Assembly (NCBI GenBank): GCA_947088865.1
Contig: CAMUHY010000003.1
Span: forward strand, 124,001 to 188,000
Length of the DNA: 64,000 nucleotides
Direction: 5' to 3'
Source of the DNA: an uncultured Eubacterium sp.
GTDB taxonomy: Bacteria; Bacillota; Clostridia; Lachnospirales; Lachnospiraceae
Numbering within the stretch: position 1 is the stretch's first letter; the number at the start of each line of letters is the position of its first letter. The notes beneath the pieces are model-generated. The model was not told where the DNA came from. It saw only the letters and a program-made list of their open reading frames with translations, and did no database searches. The translations under genes and the position numbers were made by a program. Of the stretch, positions 16,623 through 26,741 are shown piece after piece.

Positions 16623-17798
16623 TTACAATACCCCCACGTTCTTCGTTATTTTTTCAGCGACCTGACTTAAAGAAACCACCTCATCAACAAGTCCTGTTTG
16701 TGCGATTGCCTTTGGCATACCATAAACCACACATGACTCTTCATCTTGTGCTATCACATGAATTTTTTTACGATTTGCAGCCAGTCCTTTAATACCATTT
16801 GTACCATCAGACCCCATACCAGTTAAAACAACACATACAATCTCATCAAAACCACACTGTTGTAAAGAATCATACATAATATTGGCACATGGTCTTAAAC
16901 CATCTACTGCTGGTTCATTGCTTAATTTTACTACATATCCCTGCGTTCCCTTTACTATACGTAAATGCTGCCCGCCTGGCGCAATATAAACCCATCCATT
17001 CTTTAAAACATCTCCATCTGCCGCTTCCTTAACTGAAATATCACCCATCTCATCAAGCCTTGCAGCCAGTGAAGCTGTAAATCCAGCAGGCATATGCTGA
17101 ACCAATACCACTGGTGCATCCAAATTCTTTGGAAGCAATGGAATAACTTGTTGTAATGATTTTGGACCACCCGTAGAACAAGCCATTGCAACAATCTTTT
17201 TTTTGCCAGTCTTTACTCCTGAGAATATAGAGGAATCAAATTTTTTTGCTGGTTTACTCAATTCTTGTGTCTTTCTTCTAAATTCCATAGCTCTTGCATT
17301 ATTTTGCTGCATTATCGTCTCAACATTTCTTGCTGCAGCTTTAACAGACTCACTTCTTGATGTCAAAAGTGATTTTGATGATACATTTGTCTTTCCTTCC
17401 GTAGCAACATCAAGCATAGCATGTATTTTGCTCTTAAAATCATAGCCTTTGGTTTCTAAGTAATTTTCTGGCTTCGTCACAAAATCAAACGCACCCAGTT
17501 CAAGCGCCCTAATCGTTTCCTTCGCTCCCTGTTTTGCAACGGTACTTACAATAATGACTGTCTGCTCGATTCTATTTTTTTGTAATTTTTCCAACAACTC
17601 CAAACCATTCATTTTTGGCATATTGATATCAAGAATTACTACACTATAATAATTGGGATTAGAGACAATTAAATCAAACCCTTCTACACCATCTTTAGCA
17701 ATAGCTGCAACTTCATAGTCATCGCCTGAGTTTATTATATCAGATATAACCCTTCTCATGAGTGCAGAGTCATCAATTATAAGTATTTTCTTTGCCAT
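16623..17798 (-). CDS. cheB: chemotaxis response regulator methylesterase CheB
   Basis: 391 aa. An N-terminal receiver domain (KILIIDDSALMRRVI; phospho-acceptor in VVILDINMPKMNGLE; KPENYL) is joined by a ~60-residue linker to the esterase domain with catalytic Ser in ACSTGGPKSLQQV, His in VLVQHMPAGFTASLA and Asp in LTGMGSDGTNGIK. It removes methyl groups from receptors when phosphorylated by CheA. The start at 17798 has GGAG 9 nt upstream; the alternative ATG at 17807 abuts that site. Confidence 0.96.
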   Translation of the reverse strand: MAKKILIIDDSALMRRVISDIINSGDDYEVAAIAKDGVEGFDLIVSNPNYYSVVILDINMPKMNGLELLEKLQKNRIEQTVIIVSTVAKQGAKETIRALELGAFDFVTKPENYLETKGYDFKSKIHAMLDVATEGKTNVSSKSLLTSRSESVKAAARNVETIMQQNNARAMEFRRKTQELSKPAKKFDSSIFSGVKTGKKKIVAMACSTGGPKSLQQVIPLLPKNLDAPVVLVQHMPAGFTASLAARLDEMGDISVKEAADGDVLKNGWVYIAPGGQHLRIVKGTQGYVVKLSNEPAVDGLRPCANIMYDSLQQCGFDEIVCVVLTGMGSDGTNGIKGLAANRKKIHVIAQDEESCVVYGMPKAIAQTGLVDEVVSLSQVAEKITKNVGVL

Positions 17799-17803
17799 AA
17801 TTA

Positions 17804-18526
17804 TCATCTCCTCTCTCTGCGTTGTATTTTGCGCTGCTGTTCATATATATATTTTACTATTGTATCTCTTAATTCTATGTCTATTTCCTTAAACTGAATA
17901 CGGTTATCATAATAATTATTTCTATTAGGTGACTCTATGGAATCAACCACTTTTCCCAACACTTCAATTGTTATATCACCAATATTCATTTTAATTGGAA
18001 ACGTCATAAAAATACAACTGTCTATATCCAATTTTGTCTCCGTCAAAATACGGACACCGCCGCCGCTAATATCGACAATCATTCCAATATCAGCCTGTTC
18101 ACTGCTAACTTTTGGCGGTAAATGATTCCTCAAATATGTATCAACCTGTTCATCATTCAACATTCTTATAATTGCCTCAATATTACATGGAAGCCTATAA
18201 AACTGTCTGCGCTGAAACTTTTTCATCTCTGAGATTAATTTCAACTGCATGATATATATTTCGTTTTCTTTTCCTCGACTTAAAACCTTGCATTTCGCCT
18301 TAAAAATACCTTTTTCTGAATAAAAATATACATTTAGCTCTTGGTCAACGGACAATGGAACAATATGTCCTTCAAAAATTGGCATAGAAGCGGTCAATTC
18401 CCCATTATTTTCATTCAATTCCAATATTTGACTGACATATACATCAGACCTTACATTATTTTCTTTTATCTTGCTAATCTTGTCGATTTCAATTTTATTG
18501 CCAACTTTTAATATATCATCAGCCAT
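17804..18526 (-). CDS. PilZ-domain flagellar brake-type protein (YcgR-like)
   Basis: 240 aa. An N-terminal YcgR-like beta domain (~10-100) precedes a PilZ domain with the c-di-GMP arginines in KFQRRQFYRLPCN (~103-115) and the D-I-S-G-G-G motif in MIVDISGGGVRIL (~150-162). Proteins of this type bind c-di-GMP and slow or stop the motor. Its place between flhG and cheB supports a motility role. Its stop overlaps the region before cheB. Confidence 0.85.
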   Translation of the reverse strand: MADDILKVGNKIEIDKISKIKENNVRSDVYVSQILELNENNGELTASMPIFEGHIVPLSVDQELNVYFYSEKGIFKAKCKVLSRGKENEIYIMQLKLISEMKKFQRRQFYRLPCNIEAIIRMLNDEQVDTYLRNHLPPKVSSEQADIGMIVDISGGGVRILTETKLDIDSCIFMTFPIKMNIGDITIEVLGKVVDSIESPNRNNYYDNRIQFKEIDIELRDTIVKYIYEQQRKIQRRERR

Positions 18527-18537
18527 TCATTACACCC

Positions 18538-19416
18538 CTATTCTTTCATTTTCTTTGAAAATACCGACTTGAAAAACTTTTTAATACCCACATTATTTGC
18601 TGTTCTTTTTGAACTTTCCATAACATCAACAATACTTTCAAAGCTCTTTGCGGCAATTGAAGAAGGGAACATAATAGATACTGGTTTTTGTCTCATAACC
18701 GCTTTGCTAAAATTAACATCATAAGGAACCATACCTAAATATTCAATATCAATCTTTAAAAACTTAGATACAACTGCACTGAGCTTTTCATATAAATTCT
18801 TGCCTTCACTCCTGCTATGCACCCTGTTTGCTACCAGCATAATTTTATTATTATTTGCATGAAATTCACTGTTTCTGCTTAATGCCTTTAACAAAGCATA
18901 GGAGTCTGCTATGGATGTTGGTTCTGGAGTCGTCACTAAAATTACTTCTGGACTAGCCAAGAGAAACTCCATAACAGCCGAAGATATACCTGCACCTGTA
19001 TCAATAATAATAACATCCGCCATACCATCAAGCTCTGATAACTTTCCAACCAATCGCTTAATCTGATTATCATCTAAGTTGACAAGCTGAGCTATACCAG
19101 AACCACCAGATATAAATCCAACCCCTTCTGGTCCTTGTGTAATAATATCTTTTACTTCTTTTCCTTTAAATAATAAATCGCCTAAATTATGTTTTGGTAT
19201 GACACCAAACATCACTTCAATATTTGCCAAGCCAAAATCCGCATCCAAAATGATAACCCGTTTTCCTCTGCGGCGATATTGCAGGGCGATATTAATTGAT
19301 ATATTTGATTTTCCAACGCCTCCTTTTCCACTAGTCACAGCAATCACTCTGGCGTTGGAAACGGCTTTTTGATTTTGTAATTTAATTATATTTCTCAGAT
19401 TCTGTGCTTGGTCCAT
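18538..19416 (-). CDS. flhG: flagellar number regulator FlhG (MinD-like ATPase)
   Basis: 292 aa. The deviant Walker A is VTSGKGGVGKSNISINIAL (~28-46), with DADFGLANIEVMFG and IIIDTGAGISS further on, and a C-terminal region where a membrane-targeting helix is expected. FlhG limits flagella number and partners with FlhF. It overlaps flhF by TAATG, the usual coupling. Confidence 0.93.
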   Translation of the reverse strand: MDQAQNLRNIIKLQNQKAVSNARVIAVTSGKGGVGKSNISINIALQYRRRGKRVIILDADFGLANIEVMFGVIPKHNLGDLLFKGKEVKDIITQGPEGVGFISGGSGIAQLVNLDDNQIKRLVGKLSELDGMADVIIIDTGAGISSAVMEFLLASPEVILVTTPEPTSIADSYALLKALSRNSEFHANNNKIMLVANRVHSRSEGKNLYEKLSAVVSKFLKIDIEYLGMVPYDVNFSKAVMRQKPVSIMFPSSIAAKSFESIVDVMESSKRTANNVGIKKFFKSVFSKKMKE

Positions 19417-20720
19417 TATTCATTTCCTCCCAACAATTGCCTAGCCAGTGCCTGTTCGTCAACCAATTCTATATCATCTGGTACATTTTGTCCTGATGTT
19501 GTATAGGACAATGGTGCTCCTGTAAGTAACCTGATATTCAAAATATTGCCAAGTGAACATGTCTCATCTAATTTTGTAAATAATATTGCCCAATCTTCTA
19601 TATCTTTGTATCGTTGCGTGATATCTACTAAATCTTTATATTTTGTAGTAATACTTAACACTAGATAAATTTGTATATCAAAATCCTCTTTCATGTCTTT
19701 TACTTTATCTAACATAACCGTAAGGTCATCCATCTGTTCATTGCACTTATGAGAACGACCTGCTGTATCCACCATAATCAAGTCATAATCTTTATATTCA
19801 ATCATGCACTTTTCTAATTCATCTGCTGAATATACAACACTCACAGGACTATCTAATATCCCCGCATATGTGTTTAATTGTTCAATAGCTGCAATTCTAT
19901 AAGTATCAGAAGTTATAAAAGCAACTTTGGAGTTCATCTCAAATATATATCTTGAGGCAACCTTTGCAATCGTTGTTGTTTTTCCTACCCCCGTAGGTCC
20001 TATAAAAAACACTACTTTAGGACGATTGCCTAACACAATATCTCTTGGCTCACCTAATTTTAATATAATTTTTTGATACACTGCGGCAAGAATACTGTCT
20101 ATATTGGATTCCTTTTTAAGAGAGCTTTCGATATCCTTCATAATAAGGTCTGCATACTCTTCACTCACTTCATTATCAATCAATTTTCCATAAATCAACT
20201 TGATAAATTTCATATTGGTATTTTCGCGTTCTTGTATCACCTTATTGCTTGTATCGCGAACACCATCGTTATTAGCAGCATCTGTGGTCTTATTACTATT
20301 ATCATTATTATTTATGTTACCTGAATTAATCTGTTTTTGTAACAGATTGTGCAAATAATCAAGCTTTTCTTCTATTGCGCTTGTCTCAACCGTTGTAGAT
20401 AACCTATCGTCTGCAACCAAGTCAATACTGCTCTTTCTTGCCCCTGTAATCGGTTGACTAGAACTATTTGTATTGGTACCTAAAGTTGAATGAAAACTTT
20501 TGTTAAGTGCTTGACTATTATTACTAACACTTTCTACATTCTGATATCCTTCTTCTTCCACTGCTGCTGTTATCTCAATTAAATTCTTTTTAAACAGCTT
20601 AAATATCCCTCTTTGTTTCATTGTTTTAACATTTAAAACAATGGCTTTATTTCCTAATTCTTCCTGCGCTTTCTTGATTGCTTCGGTCTCTGTCTGCCCC
20701 TGATACTTTTTAACTATCAT
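19416..20720 (-). CDS. flhF: flagellar SRP-like GTPase FlhF
   Basis: 434 aa. An N-terminal basic domain (~1-60), a long Asn/Ser-rich linker, then the NG domain with FFIGPTGVGKTTTIAKVAS (G1), DTYRIAAIEQLNTYA (G2), VDTAGRSHK (G3) and TKLDETCSLG (G4). FlhF places new flagella and is stimulated by FlhG. Start and stop overlap flhA and flhG (TAATG). The linker is Asn-rich (NNNDNSNKTTDAANNDG). Confidence 0.94.
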   Translation of the reverse strand: MIVKKYQGQTETEAIKKAQEELGNKAIVLNVKTMKQRGIFKLFKKNLIEITAAVEEEGYQNVESVSNNSQALNKSFHSTLGTNTNSSSQPITGARKSSIDLVADDRLSTTVETSAIEEKLDYLHNLLQKQINSGNINNNDNSNKTTDAANNDGVRDTSNKVIQERENTNMKFIKLIYGKLIDNEVSEEYADLIMKDIESSLKKESNIDSILAAVYQKIILKLGEPRDIVLGNRPKVVFFIGPTGVGKTTTIAKVASRYIFEMNSKVAFITSDTYRIAAIEQLNTYAGILDSPVSVVYSADELEKCMIEYKDYDLIMVDTAGRSHKCNEQMDDLTVMLDKVKDMKEDFDIQIYLVLSITTKYKDLVDITQRYKDIEDWAILFTKLDETCSLGNILNIRLLTGAPLSYTTSGQNVPDDIELVDEQALARQLLGGNE

Positions 20721-22759
20721 TATGCTGTCACCATCCCAACTGATTGTAATTCTATATTCGATTCTACCTCATTGTAGGAAATTACGATTATATCCTTAAA
20801 ATATTCAGAAGCCAGCTTCTTAAAATAAAGTCGAACAATTGGAGATGTTATAACAATTGGATTTCTTCCCATATCCTCCAGTTTTCTAAGACCTTCTGTC
20901 AGACTTTCAATAATCTTATTAATTCGTTCAGGGTCTAGTGCCAAATATGAGCCTTGTTCTGTATTTTTAACTGCTCCCATAATTTCCTGTTCAATCTTTG
21001 GATCGAGTGTAATAACATTGGTAATCTCATTTGGAGGGAAATATTTTCCGGATATTGCCCTCTTAATGCTCTGTCTTACATACTCTGTAAGAATATCGGT
21101 ATCTCTTGTCACAGAAGCATGGTCAGCCAACGTTTCAAATATTGTAACCAAATCTCTTATAGAAATTCCTTCCTCTAAAAGATTTTGCAATACTTTTTGA
21201 ATTTCACCAATTCCCATCAGTTTAGGAACAAGTTCATCAACCAATGCGGCATTATTATCTTTAATATTATTAATAAGATTAGAAACATCTTGTCTTGTAA
21301 GCAACTCTGCAATATGTTGTCTTATAATCTCTGTAAGATGTGTTGCAATAATAGAAGGCGGGTCAACAACCGTATAGCCTAACGACTCCGCTCGTTCTCT
21401 TTGTCCTTCTGTAATCCAGATAGCTGGAAGGTGGAATGACGGTTCAAATGTAGGAATACCTGTAATTTCTTCCTCAATATAACCTGGATTCATCGCCATA
21501 TAATGGTCAAATAAAATTTCACCTTCACTAACTTGTATACCTTTTATCTTAATAACATATTGATTTGGATTTAACTGAATATTATCTCTTAATCGAATAA
21601 TAGGAACAACCGCACCTAATTCCAGTGCAACTTGTCTTCTTATCATAACAACTCGGTCAAGCAAATCGCCGCCCTGATTAACGTCAGCCAACGGAATAAT
21701 ACCATAACCAAATTCAAGTTCAATTGGGTCTACATTAAGGAGGCTGACAACATTTTCTGGTTTTCTAATCTCTTGAGCTTCGTTTTCTTCTCGCTCAACT
21801 TCCTCCTCAATCATGGTCTCGCCTTGTTTTGAGGCAACTTTTCTGCTGACAAATATCAACAGTATACCAAATGGTACAAATATGTATATTGGCAACGGCG
21901 TTAACAAACCTAATAAAGCAAGTGCTGAGCCTACCATCAGAAGCACTTTATCAATCGAAAAGAGCTGTCCAACAATCTCCTCGCCAAGCTCGCCCTCGCT
22001 TGAGGCTTTTGTGACAAGTATACCAGTCGCCAGAGAAATCAATAATGAAGGAATCTGACTACACAAGCCATCACCAATGGTAAGAATGGTATACTTTGTC
22101 AACGCTTCATTGATAGTAAGACCACCATAAAGCATACCCATTATAATACCACCAACAATATTGACACCTGTTATAATAAGACCTGCTGTTGCATCACCTT
22201 TTACATATTTTGTGGCACCATCCATTGAACCAAAAAAGCTGTTCTCCAACTGCAATTTTTGTCTGCGCACGGCAGCTTCTTGGTCAGTGATAGCTCCTGT
22301 GTTCAGGTCTGAGTCAATTGCCATCTGCTTACCAGCCATCGCATCCAGTGTAAATCTCGCTGTTACCTCTGCAACTCTTTCTGAACCTTTATTAATAACA
22401 ATAAACTGTATTAATACAAGTATTATAAATATGATAATACCAATTACTAAATTACCGCCTCCAACAAACTGACCAAACACATTTACCACTTGTCCGGCAT
22501 CACCTTTTGTAAGAATCAGCTTGGTAGAAGAAACATTTAAAGAAATTCTAAACAACGTTGTAAACAACAGTATTGTTGGAAATGAAGCCATATCCAACAC
22601 TTCTTTGGCATATATCGAATTAAATAATACAATTAATGCAACGGCTATATTAAAGGCCAAAAGGAAATCTAACAGCCATGAAGGTATTGAAATGATAAAG
22701 AAAATAACTGCCGCTAATATATATGCTCCTATAAACAAGTCGTTCTTCTTCATCTTCAT
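20720..22759 (-). CDS. flhA: flagellar export gate protein FlhA
   Basis: 679 aa. Eight hydrophobic segments in the first ~315 residues include the conserved FHIPEP-type loop around VARFTLDAMAGKQMAIDSDL (~132-152, read in the protein as TARFTLDAMAGKQMA). The C-terminal cytoplasmic half binds substrates and chaperones. AGGAGG lies 11 nt before the ATG. It lies between flhB and flhF as expected. Confidence 0.97.
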   Translation of the reverse strand: MKMKKNDLFIGAYILAAVIFFIISIPSWLLDFLLAFNIAVALIVLFNSIYAKEVLDMASFPTILLFTTLFRISLNVSSTKLILTKGDAGQVVNVFGQFVGGGNLVIGIIIFIILVLIQFIVINKGSERVAEVTARFTLDAMAGKQMAIDSDLNTGAITDQEAAVRRQKLQLENSFFGSMDGATKYVKGDATAGLIITGVNIVGGIIMGMLYGGLTINEALTKYTILTIGDGLCSQIPSLLISLATGILVTKASSEGELGEEIVGQLFSIDKVLLMVGSALALLGLLTPLPIYIFVPFGILLIFVSRKVASKQGETMIEEEVEREENEAQEIRKPENVVSLLNVDPIELEFGYGIIPLADVNQGGDLLDRVVMIRRQVALELGAVVPIIRLRDNIQLNPNQYVIKIKGIQVSEGEILFDHYMAMNPGYIEEEITGIPTFEPSFHLPAIWITEGQRERAESLGYTVVDPPSIIATHLTEIIRQHIAELLTRQDVSNLINNIKDNNAALVDELVPKLMGIGEIQKVLQNLLEEGISIRDLVTIFETLADHASVTRDTDILTEYVRQSIKRAISGKYFPPNEITNVITLDPKIEQEIMGAVKNTEQGSYLALDPERINKIIESLTEGLRKLEDMGRNPIVITSPIVRLYFKKLASEYFKDIIVISYNEVESNIELQSVGMVTA

Positions 22760-22846
22760 AGCCTCTTAATCCTCCTTTCATATGTAATGTGATACAGCAT
22801 CACTTTTTATAATAACATTTTTTAATCATTTATTCAACATGGTTCT

Positions 22847-24022
22847 TTATTCTGCTTTATAAATCGGTCTTAAAATATTTGCCAGTATCTCTGCCACTGC
22901 TTGATATAATTCTGGAGGAATCTCCATTCCAATATCGACATTGTGATATAAAATCCTTGCAAGAGGCTTATTTTCAACAATAGCTATATTACATTCCTTT
23001 GCTCTATCTTTAATCTGAAATGCAAGATGATCTGCTCCTTTAGCAATAACAACGGGCGCCATTCCACTATCTGGTTCATATTTTAATGCAACCGCAAAAT
23101 GTGTAGGGTTTGTGATAACAACATCGGCCTCCGGCAGTTGCTGCATCATTCTTCGCCTAGACACTTCCATCATTCTTCGTCTCACTTGACTTTTTACTTG
23201 AGGGTCACCTTCTGCATTTTTATATTCGTCTTTTACTTCCTGCTTTGTCATCTTTGTATCTTCTTTAAATTTATGTTTTTGATACATTAAATCAAGAAAT
23301 CCAATGATAAGAAATATCATACTTATTTTAATGCCAAGGTCAATAATAATTTCGCCAATAGCGCCTAAAGCTGCATATAATGTAATATCATAAAATGACA
23401 GCAGCAGCCCAACTTTATCCATAATCGTCGTATATACAACAATTCCGATAATGGTCATCATCGCAATTGATTTCAACAATTCCAGCAGTTGTCGCACTGA
23501 AAATATCCTCTTAAAACCACTGAGCGGACTTATCTTGTTTAGTTTTGGTTTCATCGGTTTTGCTGTCACTTTCCAGCTTTGCTGAAGCATATTTCCCAAA
23601 ACAGAAATAACAACTGCAATTAAAAGGATAGGAACAACAATATTTAATATGCTCATAAACATGTTTCCAATGGTTGAACATGCTAAACCAACTGGATAAC
23701 CTTTGCTGCTATCGGAAACAATCATATCAAAGCTATTATAAAAATCTTTAAAGGTGCTTATCAATTTTTGTCCCATATTGCCAACATATATTTTGATAAT
23801 AATAAATAATGCCAACAACGAAATAGCCATTATAAGCTCTTTACTTTTTGCAACCTGACCATTCTCTCTCGTTTCATTTAACTTTTTGGGCGTGGCAGGC
23901 TCGGTTTTTTCTCCGCCAGGTCCATCTTTAGCAAAAAACTGAAGATTATATGCCACCACTGGATTAATCAAACCAGACGAATATGGTCTTACTTGTTCTT
24001 TTATATCCTGATTTTTCATCAT
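22847..24022 (-). CDS. flhB: flagellar export switch protein FlhB
   Basis: 391 aa. Four membrane segments (~65-85, ~120-150, ~175-200, ~215-245) and a cytoplasmic domain with the autocleavage site in DVVITNPTHFAVALKY (cut between Asn and Pro), which switches export from hook to filament. An N-terminal extension of about 35 residues precedes LQFFAKDGPGGEKTEPATPK, longer than in Bacillus. It overlaps the fliR stop by ATGA. Confidence 0.96.
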   Translation of the reverse strand: MMKNQDIKEQVRPYSSGLINPVVAYNLQFFAKDGPGGEKTEPATPKKLNETRENGQVAKSKELIMAISLLALFIIIKIYVGNMGQKLISTFKDFYNSFDMIVSDSSKGYPVGLACSTIGNMFMSILNIVVPILLIAVVISVLGNMLQQSWKVTAKPMKPKLNKISPLSGFKRIFSVRQLLELLKSIAMMTIIGIVVYTTIMDKVGLLLSFYDITLYAALGAIGEIIIDLGIKISMIFLIIGFLDLMYQKHKFKEDTKMTKQEVKDEYKNAEGDPQVKSQVRRRMMEVSRRRMMQQLPEADVVITNPTHFAVALKYEPDSGMAPVVIAKGADHLAFQIKDRAKECNIAIVENKPLARILYHNVDIGMEIPPELYQAVAEILANILRPIYKAE

Positions 24023-24798
24023 GGACTCATTCCCCTTACTAACGATGCCATTAATGTTCTTATAATATTTTCAATCATTGTTGAAACAGATGGCAGCATC
24101 ACAATTGTAAAAAATATAACAAATATACCTGTAAATATTTTTAACTGCATACCAACAACAAACATATTCATCTGTGGTGCTACTCTCGCCAAAATTGCCA
24201 ATACCACATTGACAAGAAGCGTTGTTGCAAAAACGGGAAGGGCAATTCTAAATCCGTATACAAAATAATCAGACATAAACGAAATAATATCCGTATGAAT
24301 CGATGCTGAAAATACTGCTCCTCCCACTGGAATAACTTTGTACGTTTCCACAATTGCAGCAACTAAATATCGATGCAAACCTGAAATCATTAAAAGCAAC
24401 AAAATTAAATAATAATAAAAATTTGTAAAAATACCTATCTGCATTCTTGTTGTTGGGTCCATAATCTGCGCCATCGCAAGACCTGTATCCATATCTATAA
24501 TTTTACCTGCAAACATAATTATCTGAACACAAAATGAGGCAGTTGCTCCTAATATTAATCCCACTATCGTTTCTTTAACAATCAATGCTATATACTCTAT
24601 AACTCCCTCATAATGAACTTCAATTCCTATATTGGAAGTATACACCAAAACTGTCATAAAAAAAGCTAATCCCACCTTGACACGTCGAGGTGTATTAGCT
24701 GTGTTAAAAAATGGTGCAACATATACAAAAGAAGCCATCCTTATCAGAATCAGCACAAATATCTCAAACTGATTCAAAGCAACTTCGTAATTAATCAT
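24019..24798 (-). CDS. fliR: flagellar export gate protein FliR
   Basis: 259 aa, hydrophobic almost throughout (six likely membrane segments), starting NQFEIFVLILIRMASFVYVAP after the first 8 residues, with the family motif DMDTGLAMAQIMDP (~99-112) and GLHRYLVAAI (~142-151). It builds the export gate with FliP and FliQ. It lies between fliQ and flhB with a 4-nt overlap at its end. Confidence 0.95.
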   Translation of the reverse strand: MINYEVALNQFEIFVLILIRMASFVYVAPFFNTANTPRRVKVGLAFFMTVLVYTSNIGIEVHYEGVIEYIALIVKETIVGLILGATASFCVQIIMFAGKIIDMDTGLAMAQIMDPTTRMQIGIFTNFYYYLILLLLMISGLHRYLVAAIVETYKVIPVGGAVFSASIHTDIISFMSDYFVYGFRIALPVFATTLLVNVVLAILARVAPQMNMFVVGMQLKIFTGIFVIFFTIVMLPSVSTMIENIIRTLMASLVRGMSP

Positions 24799-24819
24799 CT
24801 TTATGTTTCTCCATGAAAA

Positions 24820-25089
24820 CTATGTTATATACTGTGAGAAATTTCCCCACAAAGTACCCATAAACTCTACAATCTCATTAAGTATCCAAGAACCCATCAC
24901 CATAAGAGCAATCAAAATAGCTAACAATTTTGGAACAAAAGTTAACGTCTGTTCTTGAATGGATGTCAATGTTTGAAACAAACTAATAATAAGACCAACA
25001 ATCATAGATACCAATAGTACAGGAACTGCTGTCTTAACAATAATCCATACAGTCTCTCTTGCTATACTGATAACATCTCCACTAGTCAT
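24820..25089 (-). CDS. fliQ: flagellar export gate protein FliQ
   Basis: 89 aa with two membrane segments, starting MTSGDVISIARETVWIIVKT and containing VSMIVGLIISLFQTLTSIQE then QTLTFVPKLLAI. The start at 25089 gives the family's usual length of about 89; AGGAG lies 11 nt upstream. A longer frame overlaps the end of fliP. Confidence 0.95.
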   Translation of the reverse strand: MTSGDVISIARETVWIIVKTAVPVLLVSMIVGLIISLFQTLTSIQEQTLTFVPKLLAILIALMVMGSWILNEIVEFMGTLWGNFSQYIT

Positions 25090-25109
25090 ATTAATCTTCA
25101 CTCCTGCTA

Positions 25110-25901
25110 TCATTTAAAAGTATTCATCAGATTACCAATAATCAAATTCCAACCATCTGCCATTACAAATAATAAAATCTTAAATGGTGTAGAAATTGTT
25201 GTAGGCGGCAACATCATCATACCCATTGACATCAGTGTAGATGACACTACCATATCAATAACAATAAAAGGTAAATATATCAAAAATCCAATAATAAATG
25301 CTGTTCTAAGTTCACTTATAATAAAGCTTGGAATCAACACCCTTAAAGGGATATCGTCTTCTGATGTTATTGAACCTTCTTCATACTCAGCAATTCTTAA
25401 AAAAGTATCTAAATCCTTTGTAGAGACTTCCTTTAACATAAATTGCCTTAACGGCTTTACTCCTATATCAAATGCCTCTTCTGCTGTGACTTCACTTTTT
25501 GTAAGCGGTTCTATCGCACTTTGATAAACTTCATTAAAGGTCGGAGCCATAATAAAAAATGTCAAAAATAAAGACAAACCAACTATAACTTGATTCGGCG
25601 GAACCGTCTGTGTACCAAGTGCTGCTCTTGTAAAATGCATTACAATCACAATTCTTGTAAATGAAGTTACCAGCATTAAAATAGATGGTGCCAATGAAAT
25701 CACAGTGAGAACTAAAAGCATCTGTAACACGCTGGCAAGGTCTGAACCATCTCCTGCTGAGATACCTATACTTATTAAATTATTATCATCTTCAGCCGCC
25801 ATCGCTCTTACTGTAAGTATAGAAAACAAAGCAAATACGGCTGAAATACATAAAGATATAACAATAATCTTTCTTCTGTGTTTCTTTAAAAAATGCAACA
25901 T
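25110..25901 (-). CDS. fliP: flagellar export gate protein FliP
   Basis: 263 aa. An N-terminal signal-like segment (~14-33, VISLCISAVFALFSILTVRA) and four further membrane segments, with the FliP signatures TSFTRIVIVMHFTRAALGTQ, then VPPNQVIVGLSLFLTFFIMA and MVSSTLMSMGMMMLPP. FliP forms the core of the export gate. It is followed by fliQ. Confidence 0.96.
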   Translation of the reverse strand: MLHFLKKHRRKIIVISLCISAVFALFSILTVRAMAAEDDNNLISIGISAGDGSDLASVLQMLLVLTVISLAPSILMLVTSFTRIVIVMHFTRAALGTQTVPPNQVIVGLSLFLTFFIMAPTFNEVYQSAIEPLTKSEVTAEEAFDIGVKPLRQFMLKEVSTKDLDTFLRIAEYEEGSITSEDDIPLRVLIPSFIISELRTAFIIGFLIYLPFIVIDMVVSSTLMSMGMMMLPPTTISTPFKILLFVMADGWNLIIGNLMNTFK

Positions 25902-25916
25902 ATATATTAATCTCGC

Positions 25917-26285
25917 CTAACTTTTCGGCTTGTCTTTCTTAAACTTATCTAAAACTGCTTTGAAGTTTTCAGACTTAACTTGAGTTGATACTTCCGTAAA
26001 TTCCAAATCGCTCTCCTGCAACTCACATAACACTGTCACAGAATCTTTGCATATAGCAATTGCAAGAAATTTACTGCCCATCTTTATTATCTGAATATAT
26101 TTACTATTAGATAACCGAAATGTCTCTAAAACTGAAATATTGCTTCCAGCCATCTTCTCTTTTTTGTAATTGCCCACAAATCTTGTAGCAAAATACGTCA
26201 TAGCCAATACAAGTGCAAATATAATTACCAGTGTAATTAATTGTACAAATGCCTCTATGCGGCTAGAAGATACAGACAGTAACAT
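25917..26285 (-). CDS. fliO: flagellar biosynthesis protein FliO/FliZ
   Basis: 122 aa. One membrane segment (~14-33, LITLVIIFALVLAMTYFATR) and a small cytoplasmic domain with VLETFRLSNSKYIQIIKMGS, typical of FliO, which helps FliP assemble. Its ATG overlaps the cheY stop (TAATG). Divergent as FliO usually is; position before fliP strengthens the call. Confidence 0.88.
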   Translation of the reverse strand: MLLSVSSSRIEAFVQLITLVIIFALVLAMTYFATRFVGNYKKEKMAGSNISVLETFRLSNSKYIQIIKMGSKFLAIAICKDSVTVLCELQESDLEFTEVSTQVKSENFKAVLDKFKKDKPKS

Positions 26286-26647
26286 TATCCAACAACCTTC
26301 TGAACAGCCTCAATTACTCTATCAGCCTGGAATGGCTTAACGATAAAATCTTTAGCTCCTGACTGAATTGACTCAATAACCATAGCTTGCTGACCCATAG
26401 CAGAGCACATAATAACAGAAGCATTCGCATCGGATGCTTTAATCTTCTTAAGAGCCTCAATTCCGTCCATTTCAGGCATAGTTATATCCATAAGAACTAA
26501 ATCTGGCTTAAGTTCTGCATATTTTTCAACAGCTTTTGCACCATTCTCAGCCTCACCTGCAATATTGTAACCGTTTTTGGTGAGAATATCCTTAATCATC
26601 ATTCTCATAAACGCTGCATCATCGCATACTAAAATATTCTTTGCCAT
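26285..26647 (-). CDS. cheY: chemotaxis response regulator CheY
   Basis: 120 aa, a single receiver domain: ILVCDDAAFMRMMIKDIL (acidic pair ~9-10), phospho-acceptor Asp in PDLVLMDITMPEMDG (~55), CSAMGQQ (Thr position replaced by Ser) and the Lys in DFIVKPFQADRV (~103). Phospho-CheY binds the FliM/FliY switch. A TATAAT sits in the 94-nt gap before it without a clear -35, so an extra promoter is possible. Placed between fliY and fliO as in B. subtilis. Confidence 0.95.
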   Translation of the reverse strand: MAKNILVCDDAAFMRMMIKDILTKNGYNIAGEAENGAKAVEKYAELKPDLVLMDITMPEMDGIEALKKIKASDANASVIMCSAMGQQAMVIESIQSGAKDFIVKPFQADRVIEAVQKVVG

Positions 26648-26741
26648 ATCATATATCTCCTATCTTTTATTGTTCACAGTATCAACTTAAAAGTATTATA
26701 CTACATCAAAAACAATTTTCCTACTGTTTTTTTTCAATTTA